25,256 nucleotides of DNA from a virus. Position 1 is the stretch's first letter. The number at the start of each line of letters is the position of its first letter. Location of the stretch: the IMG/VR virus record IMGVR_UViG_3300047994_000591, positions 1 through 25,256 of that record; one strand, given 5' to 3'. The notes beneath the pieces were generated by a model. That model did not search any database, was not told the DNA's origin, and saw only the letters and a program-made list of their open reading frames with translations. Below, in pieces: positions 7,338 to 14,377 of the stretch. The translations under genes and the position numbers were made by a program.

Positions 7338-7548
7338 TGGAACGGTTGGCCGTCATCCGCGCATCGCGGATCTGGCGGCAGGCAAACGTGCGATCCGCGC
7401 TTGGCGGGCAGCACATCATCACGACGGTCTCGAAGTTCTTCGCAGCAGCGTTGATGGCTGCGTAGCGTTCGATCTGCTCCGGCGTGGGCGTCTTGTAGCC
7501 GTAGGCATGGTCGATCTCGGCAATCTCTTCGTGCGTTAGTTCTCTCAC
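7318..7548 (-). CDS. Acb2/Tad1-family hairpin protein, probable anti-CBASS/anti-Thoeris sponge
   Basis: 76 residues from the GTG at 7548, which has AGGGAG six bases upstream; the TTG at 7563 has no such site. The body TPTPEQIERYAAINAAAKNF, then CPPSADRTFACRQIRDARMT and ANRSIALH, follows the pattern I associate with the Acb2/Tad1 hairpin family: P-x-Q-x-[ER]-Y-x-A-I, a middle C-P-x-S-x-[DE]-R, and a closing M-x-A-N-x-[SA]-I-A helix. Known members bind cyclic dinucleotides, trinucleotides or gcADPR and so block CBASS or Thoeris signalling. The gene overlaps the LuxR-type gene start and lies between it and the lysis genes. An 8 bp hairpin (7569-7576 with 7584-7591) sits just before its ribosome site. 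Family membership is judged by eye; ligand specificity is unknown. Confidence 0.65.
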   Translation of the reverse strand: MRELTHEEIAEIDHAYGYKTPTPEQIERYAAINAAAKNFETVVMMCCPPSADRTFACRQIRDARMTANRSIALHRE

Positions 7549-7726
7549 TGCTGTCTCCCTCAAACTCTGGGAGCGGTGACGGGCCGCTCCCCCTCATCTG
7601 CCAGCCTGTACTCCGATGTGGATTGGCTCTCCTCGCATACCGCGCTGCCGTCAGACAGATTGCGATTCAAGCTCCCAGCCCACTGGCTCTGTGTTGGTCG
7701 CGTTGGGGGTTGTATGTTTTCTCCGG

Positions 7727-8158
7727 CTAGGCTGCTGCCTGAGCGGTGGATGCAGCGGCGGGGATGGCCTGAACGTTCAGGATCGCCACCACGGCATTCA
7801 CCAGATTCGAGATGTAGTCCGCGTTGACCGTGATACCGGCTGCAGCCAACTCCTTAGTGACGGTCGCATCCGAGAGCATGGTCGTCACAGCGGCCTGGGC
7901 CACGGTGAGCGCGGTCGCCAGCTTCTGCGCTCCGGTGCCGCTCTGCTTTCCGGCTGCGGCGTACTTCTGCTCGGCTAAGGCGACGGTGTTTTGCAGCAGG
8001 TCGGCCACGTCGATGGAGACCTGCAGGGGTGCGACCGCAGGCGGGAAGAGGTACTTGGCCATCTGCTCGGCCAGGGGCAGATACTTCACTGCATCGGTCA
8101 GCACGACTTCAAAGTCGTGGCCGATGGCTTCGAGGACGCTAACAAACTTGTTCGACAT
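7727..8158 (-). CDS. Small phage protein of the lysis region, function unknown
   Basis: 143 residues, ATG at 8158 with AAGGAGAGA just upstream. The N-terminal ~45 residues (VLEAIGHDFEVVLTDAVKYL) are amphipathic, followed by helical repeats rich in Ala and a C-terminus ending in Ala-rich residues. The part TVAQAAVTTML...GITVNADYISNLVNAVVAIL recalls the C-terminal region of LLH-type holins, and the position after an endolysin would fit. No convincing transmembrane helix is visible, so holin is only a possibility. The 178 bp between this gene and the Acb2/Tad1-like gene hold the hairpin mentioned there and no gene that I can support. Confidence 0.5.
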   Translation of the reverse strand: MSNKFVSVLEAIGHDFEVVLTDAVKYLPLAEQMAKYLFPPAVAPLQVSIDVADLLQNTVALAEQKYAAAGKQSGTGAQKLATALTVAQAAVTTMLSDATVTKELAAAGITVNADYISNLVNAVVAILNVQAIPAAASTAQAAA

Positions 8159-8211
8159 GCTCTCTCTCCTTCGCTGCCTCCGGTTGAGCCGGAGCAGGGT
8201 GATTCAAAAAC

Positions 8212-8457
8212 TCAGTTGACAGAGGCCGCAGAGAGTTCCAGCCACTGGACCAGCTTGGCCTCGCAGTAGTTCATGGTGAACATGAACGGCTTCTTCACGA
8301 CCTGCGCCTTGAACGTCACACCGTCGTACTGGTAGGTGGCCGTGAAGCCGCTCTTGCTCAGCGTTCCGCTGCTTCCGGTCATCGTCAGACCCTGCTGCGC
8401 GAACAACCTGTCACCCGCCGCGTCGTACTCCGCAGGGGTCATCTTCACCTCGATCAT
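8212..8457 (-). CDS. Small conserved-looking phage protein, function unknown
   Basis: 81 residues. Its ATG at 8457 overlaps the endolysin stop as ATGA, so it is co-translated with the endolysin. The sequence reads as a short helix (MTPAEYDAAGDRLFAQQG) followed by beta strands (TLSKSGFTATYQYDGVTFKA) and another helix near the end. No signal peptide, membrane helix or catalytic motif is seen. The position suggests an accessory in lysis or virion release, which is inference. Confidence 0.55.
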   Translation of the reverse strand: MIEVKMTPAEYDAAGDRLFAQQGLTMTGSSGTLSKSGFTATYQYDGVTFKAQVVKKPFMFTMNYCEAKLVQWLELSAASVN

Positions 8458-8960
8458 GCTGCCTCCTTCGCCGCTGGCGCATCGGGACTGTCCGGCGGCG
8501 TGATGTCGTATTTGTTCAGCTCGTAGTACTCGACCAGGTCGACGAGCTGAAGGGCGTAGGCCGGGTTCGTCGAGTACCCTGCAACCTTGATCGCCGCCGC
8601 GAAGGCCGCGTAGTCGCCGGTGTGGCGCATCGCATCCGCATAGCGCGGCAGGGTGGCCAGCAACTTGCCGTGGGCGCTGAAGCTCTCAATCGCGGAGGGA
8701 TACCGGGCGAAGCGCGCCAGCTCCGCGACGTTGCGGCCCTCGACGACCTCGACCGTGGGAAGCTCGACGTAATCCTGCCCCTGGATGGCCTTGACGCCGA
8801 AGTAGTTATTGCAACGCCGCGCCAGTTGCGACTGGCCCCAGCCCGATTCGAGGATGCACTGCGCCAGCGTGATCGACGCCGGGACGCGCCACAGACGCTG
8901 GCTGAGCTGCGCCGGTGCGACCATCGTCTGAAGCCATGCGAGTTGAAGCTTGGTTGCCAT
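8454..8960 (-). CDS. GH73-type glucosaminidase endolysin (FlgJ-like)
   Basis: Peptidoglycan hydrolase that cleaves the glycan strand at the end of infection. The 168 residues from the ATG at 8960 match the mannosyl-glycoprotein endo-beta-N-acetylglucosaminidase / FlgJ domain: ITLAQCILESGWGQSQLA contains the catalytic Glu38, followed by NNYFGVKA, the FARYPS motif and a closing Y-x-x-N-x-x-Y-A segment (GYSTNPAYALQLVDLV). A longer reading from a TTG at 9017 has AGGAGG immediately against it, which is poor spacing. There is no signal peptide, so export would need a holin or similar. It is the first gene of the leftward lysis-to-structure cluster. Confidence 0.85.
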   Translation of the reverse strand: MATKLQLAWLQTMVAPAQLSQRLWRVPASITLAQCILESGWGQSQLARRCNNYFGVKAIQGQDYVELPTVEVVEGRNVAELARFARYPSAIESFSAHGKLLATLPRYADAMRHTGDYAAFAAAIKVAGYSTNPAYALQLVDLVEYYELNKYDITPPDSPDAPAAKEAA

Positions 8961-9218
8961 CTGCGCCGAATCCCTCTCCGTAGATAGGGGCGCGGCTGGG
9001 GTGCTCTCCAGCCGCAACCTCCTGCTCTGGGTCCACCCACTTTCCTTTCGGGGAAGTTGTGGGTTGCCGACCGTACAGGTCTGACTGGAGAGTATTTCGA
9101 TGCTATCTAATAGCTGATCGAGGGTGGCTTAGGCCGTGCGCTTGCGCTGGAGCAACCCTTTCTACGGAGTGCGAATCGCAACTTGTGTACGTCCCCACCA
9201 AGGCGACACGAGACTGAC

Positions 9219-9248
9219 GAGGCCCGCAACGTCGCGGGCCTCTTTTTT
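9219..9248 (+). terminator. Rho-independent terminator pointing right, without a rightward gene
   Basis: A perfect 9 bp stem (GAGGCCCGC 9219-9227, GCGGGCCTC 9234-9242) with a 6-base loop is followed by six T on the plus strand. The only genes nearby are on the minus strand, where no T run follows the hairpin. The stretch 8961-9246 upstream has no credible gene and could hold a leader for the lysis operon and a short rightward RNA ending here. Confidence 0.65.
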
Positions 9249-10053
9249 ATGCCGCCTGCTTCAGGCTTCGATTCGAGATAAGAACCTCCGCTGCCTTGCT
9301 CCGCTTGTCCGCGACTCCGGTCAGGGTGTACGCCACCTCGACCCCACGCACCTTCATGCCGTGGCGCTTCGCCAGGGAGCGAACCTCGGCACAGTCGTCG
9401 AAGCTCATCAGGAAGCTGCCCTTGAGATCAGCGAGGGTGGCGAAGAGTTGCACCCGCTGCTCCTCCGTCAACGGAGAGTACCTGCCATTAGGCTGGAACT
9501 TGACATACGGCGGATCGAGATAGAACCACGTCTGTGCGGAGTCATACCGTTCGAGGATCTGCTCAAAGCTGCGCTGCTCGATCAGCACGTTGCGGAGACG
9601 CTGCGACGTGTCGTCCAGCAATTCGCGCACACGCTCCAGGGAGCGCTTCATCTTCGCCGACTTCGTATCGAGCTTGCCCTTGGCGTTGGAACTGGCGAAG
9701 TGCTCCCCCTTAGCACCGAAGCTGTACCAGGCGAGATAGGCGAAGCGGTGCGCCCGTTGCAGCTCATCGTCCGGCTGGGGCTGCCCGCGCAGCTCACGAA
9801 AGCGCTCGGCATGCACCACCTCATGATCGAAGAGTTCCGCCAGCGCGGCGGGACGGTGCTTGGCGACGCGGAAGAAGTTCGTCACTTCCCCGTTCAAATC
9901 GTTCATCACTTCACAGCGGGACTGAGGTTTCGCAAAGAGGAGCTTCGCAGATCGGGCGAATACCTCCACATACACGTCGTGCTCGGGAATCAAGGACAAC
10001 AGCGTCTTCTTCAGGTAGCGCTTACCACCTGGCCATGCAAATGGGGAGTTCAT
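9247..10053 (-). CDS. Dam-family (D12 class) DNA adenine-N6 methyltransferase
   Basis: Transfers a methyl group from S-adenosylmethionine to adenine in a short DNA site, typically to protect phage DNA from restriction. 268 residues from the ATG at 10053; a TTG at 10089 is less likely. Family marks are FAWPGGKRYLKK at the start (cofactor motif I of this circularly ordered class), then MNDLNGEVTNFFRVAK, AYLAWYSFGAKGEHFA in the middle, and the catalytic DPPY in WFYLDPPYV, followed by a FLMSFDDC strand. No restriction endonuclease lies beside it, so it is an orphan methylase of the prophage. Recognition sequence cannot be read from the protein. It is oriented with the repressor arm. Confidence 0.85.
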   Translation of the reverse strand: MNSPFAWPGGKRYLKKTLLSLIPEHDVYVEVFARSAKLLFAKPQSRCEVMNDLNGEVTNFFRVAKHRPAALAELFDHEVVHAERFRELRGQPQPDDELQRAHRFAYLAWYSFGAKGEHFASSNAKGKLDTKSAKMKRSLERVRELLDDTSQRLRNVLIEQRSFEQILERYDSAQTWFYLDPPYVKFQPNGRYSPLTEEQRVQLFATLADLKGSFLMSFDDCAEVRSLAKRHGMKVRGVEVAYTLTGVADKRSKAAEVLISNRSLKQAA

Positions 10054-10117
10054 GTTCGGCAGCGTAGCTCGACAGAGAGTAAACGACAATCACCGCTTCG
10101 GAGGGGATGGGACGAGA

Positions 10118-10498
10118 CTAGCGGCCATCGAGGTGCAGCATGATCTGCTCCGCGACACGGGCCTGCATGCGGAACCAACTGGCGATCAGTGTGCCGACGC
10201 CTATTCCAAGTCCCAGCCCAACCGCCGCACAGACGAGCTGGGTCTCGGAGCCTGCCTGGCTACTGACCTGGTAGCCGGTCACAGCTCCGATGATTGCGAA
10301 GATGAGCAGCGGGAACGCGGACAGGTTCACCACGTTCCTGATGCTCAGCATGAGTTTCATCCGAGATGCTCCTATGCGCTGTTCCTTTCTCGCTGCCCGC
10401 ACCGACTCGGGGGTCGCACCCGCCGCCACTGCCGACGCGCACTCAGGATGCCTGCTTTGAATACCGGCTGTGCCACCGCAAATATCACAGTTCGCCAT
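10118..10498 (-). CDS. Zinc-knuckle plus two-helix membrane protein
   Basis: 126 residues from the ATG at 10498, preceded by a purine-rich GAGGAAGTGAGGA stretch. The N-terminus has CDICGG and HPEC, a likely single zinc site, then a basic linker. Two hydrophobic helices follow at about residues 55-76 (LSAFPLLIFAIIGAVTGY) and 88-108 (LVCAAVGLGLGIGVGTLIAS). Location in the inner membrane is expected. Being next to the repressor, it may be made in the lysogen; superinfection exclusion or a holin-like role are both possible and neither is shown. Confidence 0.6.
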   Translation of the reverse strand: MANCDICGGTAGIQSRHPECASAVAAGATPESVRAARKEQRIGASRMKLMLSIRNVVNLSAFPLLIFAIIGAVTGYQVSSQAGSETQLVCAAVGLGLGIGVGTLIASWFRMQARVAEQIMLHLDGR

Positions 10499-10552
10499 CT
10501 CGTTTGTCCTCACTTCCTCTGGCTAGGTGGGATTCGTTCCACGGATCTGGTA

Positions 10553-11329
10553 CTAGGCGGACTTGCGGGGGCGTGATCGGATGCGCGGCTGCGCCTCGTT
10601 CCCCTTCGATTCGCTCGTCGGTTGCGGCTCTGCATCGCAGATCCACTTCACGACTTGGCCAACGATGCTGTTCTCGCCGTGCAGCTTCAGGATGCGCGGT
10701 GACTGGTTGCTCCCGTCTTTCAACGGGTTGAGGATGTAGGTGGAATCGAGCTTACGGAGTCGGCTGAGCCGCACGCCTTCCCCGGTCTGAATAGCCACGA
10801 TCCGGTCGACCATCCGGTCGGGGTCGCGGCGGCTGATATCAACGAGGACGATAATCTCGCCCTCGGCCAACGGAGACACGGCACTATCTTCAATTCGGAT
10901 CGCCCGGATCATGCCACCGCCGGGAAACCAAGACGCAGGGAGAGACAAATTCTGCTCAATATCAGCAGAATGAACGGAGCCTAGACTACTCAGCATCGAA
11001 GCATCCTTCAAAAGGGGAATCGTAGTTACTCTGTAGTCAATAGTAACTGACCAATTTGAACCCTTCGTTTGCACCTCCGACCCTGTTAAATCAGCTGCTT
11101 GGTCCCTCCACCATTGGCGTTCTTCTGTCGGTGCGATATCCGACATACGCAGAATTGCCACCCGCGCAGGCACATACTTTCCCGTTTCCCATTGCGAAAC
11201 AATAGCTTGCGACACACCGACGAGCGCGGCGAACCCCTTCTGGTCGGCACGCAGGCTCTTCCTCAGCTCCTTGATGCGGGACGCAAGGGGGCGATCTGAT
11301 TGGTTACCAATATTTTTCTTGACACTCAT
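10553..11329 (-). CDS. Prophage repressor: XRE HTH plus S24 (LexA/CI-like) domain
   Basis: 258 residues. Residues 17-55 form a CI-type helix-turn-helix (SRIKELRKSLRADQKGFAAL, VSQAIVSQWETGK). Residues ~100-235 have the beta-rich S24 peptidase fold (IRAIRIEDSAVSPLAEGEII, then VDRIVAIQTGEGVRL). At the place of the catalytic Ser of the usual DSMxP motif there seems to be Ala (DSAVSP at 148-153). Where Lys is expected after the GEGV turn there is Arg (residue 187). Autocleavage may therefore be lost, so induction would not follow the LexA/CI route; this alignment is by eye. It is divergent from the Ner-like gene with only 26 bp between starts, and palindromic operators lie on both sides of its ATG. 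The C-terminal 30 residues are a basic tail. Confidence 0.85.
   Translation of the reverse strand: MSVKKNIGNQSDRPLASRIKELRKSLRADQKGFAALVGVSQAIVSQWETGKYVPARVAILRMSDIAPTEERQWWRDQAADLTGSEVQTKGSNWSVTIDYRVTTIPLLKDASMLSSLGSVHSADIEQNLSLPASWFPGGGMIRAIRIEDSAVSPLAEGEIIVLVDISRRDPDRMVDRIVAIQTGEGVRLSRLRKLDSTYILNPLKDGSNQSPRILKLHGENSIVGQVVKWICDAEPQPTSESKGNEAQPRIRSRPRKSA
11299..11311. promoter_or_regulatory. Operator O1, ATTGGTTACCAAT
   Basis: A 13 bp near-perfect palindrome inside codons 7-10 of the repressor gene. A sister copy differing by one base lies at 11331-11343. Binding here would let the repressor or the Ner-like protein control the repressor's own transcription. Confidence 0.65.
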
Positions 11330-11348
11330 TATTGGCTACCAATACAGT
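11319..11348 (+). promoter_or_regulatory. Rightward early promoter
   Basis: A consensus TTGACA at 11319-11324 is followed after 18 bases by TACAGT at 11343-11348 (four of six against TATAAT). Operator O2 fills the spacer. Transcription would start near 11355, practically on the GTG of the Ner-like gene. Confidence 0.6.
11331..11343. promoter_or_regulatory. Operator O2, ATTGGCTACCAAT
   Basis: Second copy of the 13 bp palindrome, 32 bp (about three helical turns) from the first and placed between the -35 and -10 of the rightward promoter, where a bound repressor would block polymerase. Confidence 0.7.
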
Positions 11349-11355
11349 TTAGTTT

Positions 11356-11586
11356 GTGCCGAAGCATAAATCATCCCGTCATCTTATCCCACTGAGGGAA
11401 GACGCCAAGAGGTCCTCGCGTTGGCATGGCATGTATACGCTGATTGCCCGCAAATTGGATTTGTCTCCCGCGCATGTTCGCAACGTCGCCCTGGGCCTAC
11501 GGTCCTCTCGCAGGGTCGAGGCTGAGCTGGAAGCCGAGGTCCGCCGCCGCGAGCGGCGGAGCTTGAATAGTGAGCGTGCGGCATGA
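11356..11586 (+). CDS. Ner-like small HTH protein
   Basis: 76 residues, basic, with one helix-turn-helix around residues 27-48 (YTLIARKLDLSPAHVRNVAL). Its place as the first rightward gene, back to back with the repressor and ahead of the transposase, is that of Mu Ner, which turns down early transcription. The GTG at 11356 has no ribosome site and lies at the predicted transcription start, so either the message is leaderless or the ATG at 11431 is used and the protein is 51 residues. Its stop overlaps the next ATG as ATGA. Confidence 0.7.
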   Translation: MPKHKSSRHLIPLREDAKRSSRWHGMYTLIARKLDLSPAHVRNVALGLRSSRRVEAELEAEVRRRERRSLNSERAA

Positions 11587-12077
11587 GTTCTTCACGTACT
11601 CAGTCTCACGCCCACCGCTCTGCGCCGTCACCGGCTAACTGTGTGCAAAATTTTGCCTCATCGGAGCAGGAATCGCTGTCGTTCGACTCCGACGTCGTCC
11701 CTTCCGGCAGCCTGGATGACTCTTCCGTTATCAGGGGAGTGCTGATCCAGTCGATCAAGCGCAGCGTCAAAACCCGCGCCGCCATTGCAGAACAGATGGA
11801 ATATCTGTTGGCGAGAACGATAACGGAAAAGATGCTCAACGCGTTCACCGCTGAATCCCGCGATGACCGCCGCTGGCCTGCCGAGTTCGACCGCGCCTTC
11901 TGCAAAGCGACCGGCGACAACACCTTGCTGGCCTGCCGCGCCGAGATGGCTGGCCTGCACGTCATCACCGACGAAGAGAAGATGTTGCTCGAACTTGGAC
12001 GCCAATTCCTGCTCCGCAACCAGGCCGACGAGCAGATTGCGTTGCTCCAGCGCCGCCTGCATGGGAGGGCGCTATGA
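11583..12077 (+). CDS. Conserved pre-transposase phage protein
   Basis: 164 residues. The first ~45 are Ser-rich and look disordered. The rest is one helical domain with VLIQSIKRSVKTRAAIAEQM, an internal AFTAESRDDRRWPAEFDRAF motif, GDNTLLACRAEMAGLHV and a final leucine-rich helix. I associate this type with the gene just before the transposase in Mu-like phages of deltaproteobacteria and Acidobacteria. The first helices could form a DNA-binding HTH. It is coupled on both sides by ATGA overlaps, so it is made with the transposase. Role unknown; a transposition accessory or early regulator is inferred. Confidence 0.65.
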   Translation: MSSSRTQSHAHRSAPSPANCVQNFASSEQESLSFDSDVVPSGSLDDSSVIRGVLIQSIKRSVKTRAAIAEQMEYLLARTITEKMLNAFTAESRDDRRWPAEFDRAFCKATGDNTLLACRAEMAGLHVITDEEKMLLELGRQFLLRNQADEQIALLQRRLHGRAL

Positions 12078-13843
12078 GCTACTCCGCCGCTTGGATCGGC
12101 AAGGATCAGGTCTGCCTGCTCACCGGATGGACCCCGCGCAGCGTCGAGCGCAAGGTCATCGCGGGGGAGTTGGAGGTCCGCGACTGCGACGAGCGCACCC
12201 GCAACGGTCGCATCGTGAAAGAGTATGCGGTGGCCTCGTTGCCTGAAGCCGTCCGCGCCAAGCTGGTGAGCCAGAGACGCACCCCTGAGACCGCATACGC
12301 CGCTTTGGACAGTGGCGTCGCGGCCAGCCAAGTAGAAGGACCGCTGTTCGCCTCCGCAGCAGCCCCTTCGTCTCTCGCTCCCCAGACTCGCATCGCCCTC
12401 ACGCCCGAGGGTGAGCGTCAGGCCGAGGAGCGGCTGGCCATCCTGCAGCCGCTCCTCGACTACATCCACAACCCCGGTGGCCGCGCTCGCTTCGCCCAGC
12501 TCCGCCTCGCCGATGGCCGCCGCGTCACCAGCTCCGACCTGCTGGCGATGTACCTCGCGGAGACACACTCCCAGACCGGACTCCGGATCAGCCGCGCCAC
12601 CCTCTGGAGCTGGAAGAAGGCGTACACCGAGGGAGGCTTCAACGCGCTGGCTCCCAAGGTCCGCAGCGACAAGGGAACCTCCCGCTGGTTCGCCCAGAAC
12701 CCCGACGCCGCGAAGCTGGTGGCCTCGGTCTACCTCAAGCCATACCAGACGGTGCAGACGGCCTACAACGCGCTCCTGCGGGAGCACGAGATGCTGGGAG
12801 TCAGCGCTGCCGAGCTGCCCAGCTACGAGACCGTCCGGAGCTTCCTCGACACCCTCCCCAAGCCCATTAGCGTCCTCGCCCGCGAAGGCGAACGCGCCCA
12901 CTCTGAACGCATGAGCCTGTACCTGCAGCGTGGATACGACGACGTCGCCGCCAACCAGATCTGGGTGAGCGACCACATGATCCATGACGTCTTCGTGTGG
13001 AACGATTGCTTCCCGTCCGAGACCGAGGGCAGGCAGATGCGGCTCCGGCTGACCATGATCCTGGACATGCGGACGCGCAAGCCGGTCGGTTACTCCTGGA
13101 CGCCGGAGGGCAGCAGCAACTCCATCAAGAGTGCGCTGCGCCGCGCCGTGATGGCTTACGGCCCCTGCGAGTCCTTCTATTGCGATAACGGGAGGGACTT
13201 CCAGAAGGTGGCGCGGGGCGGTTCGCTGCTCGGCATCACCGACCAGGACGCGCAGCTGCTGGACGCGGAGCTGGCCGAGATCGACCGGCGTGGCGTCCTC
13301 ACCCGACTCGGCATCCCCACCCAGCATTGCCTGAAGTACCATCCGCAGTCCAAGCACGTCGAGCGCTTCTTCCGCACCCTCCATCTGCAGTTCGATGCGA
13401 AGTTCAACGCCTACACCACCGGCAATGCCTACACCCGCACCGACGCCGCCAACGTCCTCTCCATCCAGCACCGCAAGCTGCAGAAGCTCGGCCTGCATCA
13501 GGAGTCGAAGCTGATGCCCGCAAGCGTCTTCATCCAGATGTGCGCCATGTGGCTGGAGGAGGTCTATTCCAACCAGCCGCATCGTGGAAAGGGAATGGAC
13601 GGCCTCACCCCCAACGAGGCTTTCGAGGCTGGCTATCCGGTGGCTCAGCGCCGCAGCATCGCGCCAGAGGCCCTGGAGGAGCTGCTCTGGGAGAACAAGC
13701 TGGTGCGGGTGCCATCCGCGACAGCCTCGACGAATACGAGCGCGCCGAAGCCCAGCGCATGCTCGATGTACGCGATGCCGCCCAGGAGGAGTTCCTCCGC
13801 GCCATCTCCGGCCATCCTTCCGCCTTGGCGAATCGCGCCGTAA
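12074..13843 (+). CDS. MuA-type DDE transposase, C-terminal frame broken near 13705
   Basis: Catalyses strand transfer of the prophage ends. Residues 1-65 are a MuA-like N-terminal HTH (IGKDQVCLLTGWTPRSVERK). A further HTH region follows at about 160-240. The RNase H-like core carries Asp300 (WVSDHMIHD), Asp371 (FYCDNGRDF) and Glu430 (SKHVERFFRTL), with spacing close to MuA. After EELLWENKLVRV the frame turns into low-complexity sequence to the stop at 13843. In the -1 frame a normal-looking helical C-terminus (IRDSLDEYERAEAQRMLDV to the TAG at 13855-13857) follows, and that TAG overlaps the next gene's GTG. The usual C-terminal beta-barrel is not seen, so a deletion or frameshift joined these pieces. 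No MuB gene follows. Activity is doubtful though the core is intact. Confidence 0.88.
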   Translation: MSYSAAWIGKDQVCLLTGWTPRSVERKVIAGELEVRDCDERTRNGRIVKEYAVASLPEAVRAKLVSQRRTPETAYAALDSGVAASQVEGPLFASAAAPSSLAPQTRIALTPEGERQAEERLAILQPLLDYIHNPGGRARFAQLRLADGRRVTSSDLLAMYLAETHSQTGLRISRATLWSWKKAYTEGGFNALAPKVRSDKGTSRWFAQNPDAAKLVASVYLKPYQTVQTAYNALLREHEMLGVSAAELPSYETVRSFLDTLPKPISVLAREGERAHSERMSLYLQRGYDDVAANQIWVSDHMIHDVFVWNDCFPSETEGRQMRLRLTMILDMRTRKPVGYSWTPEGSSNSIKSALRRAVMAYGPCESFYCDNGRDFQKVARGGSLLGITDQDAQLLDAELAEIDRRGVLTRLGIPTQHCLKYHPQSKHVERFFRTLHLQFDAKFNAYTTGNAYTRTDAANVLSIQHRKLQKLGLHQESKLMPASVFIQMCAMWLEEVYSNQPHRGKGMDGLTPNEAFEAGYPVAQRRSIAPEALEELLWENKLVRVPSATASTNTSAPKPSACSMYAMPPRRSSSAPSPAILPPWRIAP

Positions 13844-13856
13844 AGGGGGTGCTCTA

Positions 13857-14090
13857 GTGACGAACAAAGAACTCGTCCTCGCCCACGCCCGGTATGCACG
13901 CCTCGACTACTACGAATCCCTGCGGAACAGCGGACGCCCCTGCTGGTTCATCCGCGACGGGATGCAGGGTGGCGCCTACTCCGACATCCACCGCTCCGCG
14001 AAGGCTGCGTGGAAGGACGCGGCCAACAGCCTTCGTGCCTACCTCGCCCGCAAAGCAAAGGCTGCGGCCAGAAAGCAGCGTGCCGCATGA
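13857..14090 (+). CDS. Small early phage protein, function unknown
   Basis: 77 residues from the GTG at 13857, which shares a base with the TAG of the displaced transposase C-terminus (TAGTG) and has AAGGGGG upstream. The first half (HARYARLDYYESLRNSGRPC) is helical with aromatic residues, the second half is a basic helix with many Ala and Lys. It could bind nucleic acid; nothing identifies it. Confidence 0.6.
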   Translation: MTNKELVLAHARYARLDYYESLRNSGRPCWFIRDGMQGGAYSDIHRSAKAAWKDAANSLRAYLARKAKAAARKQRAA

Positions 14091-14377
14091 GCAAGCCTAC
14101 CCTCCCACCCGACACCATCCTCGCCGTCGTCCACGACGGCCATAACATGCACTGCCTCACCGAGGGCGACCTGGACGAGTGGTTCCGTTCGCTCTCCACC
14201 GACCGCAAGGCCGCGCTCTACCAAGCGGAGCTGGAGGGTGCTCTCGACGATCCGCTCTACCGTCCGCACCCCGAGGCCAAGAGTCTGGAGGAGCATGCCG
14301 CCCGCTTCCTCCGCGACCTCGACCAGACCATGAAGGCCCCGTTCCTGGGCTTTGGCGAAAGGAGCAGTCATGCGTAA
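14087..14377 (+). CDS. Small acidic early phage protein, function unknown
   Basis: 96 residues from the ATG at 14087, overlapping the previous stop as ATGA. It is acidic and mainly helical (DLDEWFRSLSTDRKAALYQA) with a beta hairpin at the start (TILAVVHDGHNMHCL). No known motif. It is part of the coupled early operon. Confidence 0.55.
   Translation: MSKPTLPPDTILAVVHDGHNMHCLTEGDLDEWFRSLSTDRKAALYQAELEGALDDPLYRPHPEAKSLEEHAARFLRDLDQTMKAPFLGFGERSSHA

Noticed and set aside
9069-9081. GACC-N5-GGTC dyad upstream of the endolysin as a LuxR-type box
   Set aside because: Four-base arms are too short to distinguish from chance.
11606-13867. Long minus-strand open frame of 753 codons
   Set aside because: It lies opposite the transposase and its upstream gene, both of which have clear motifs; the translation is shadow-like.
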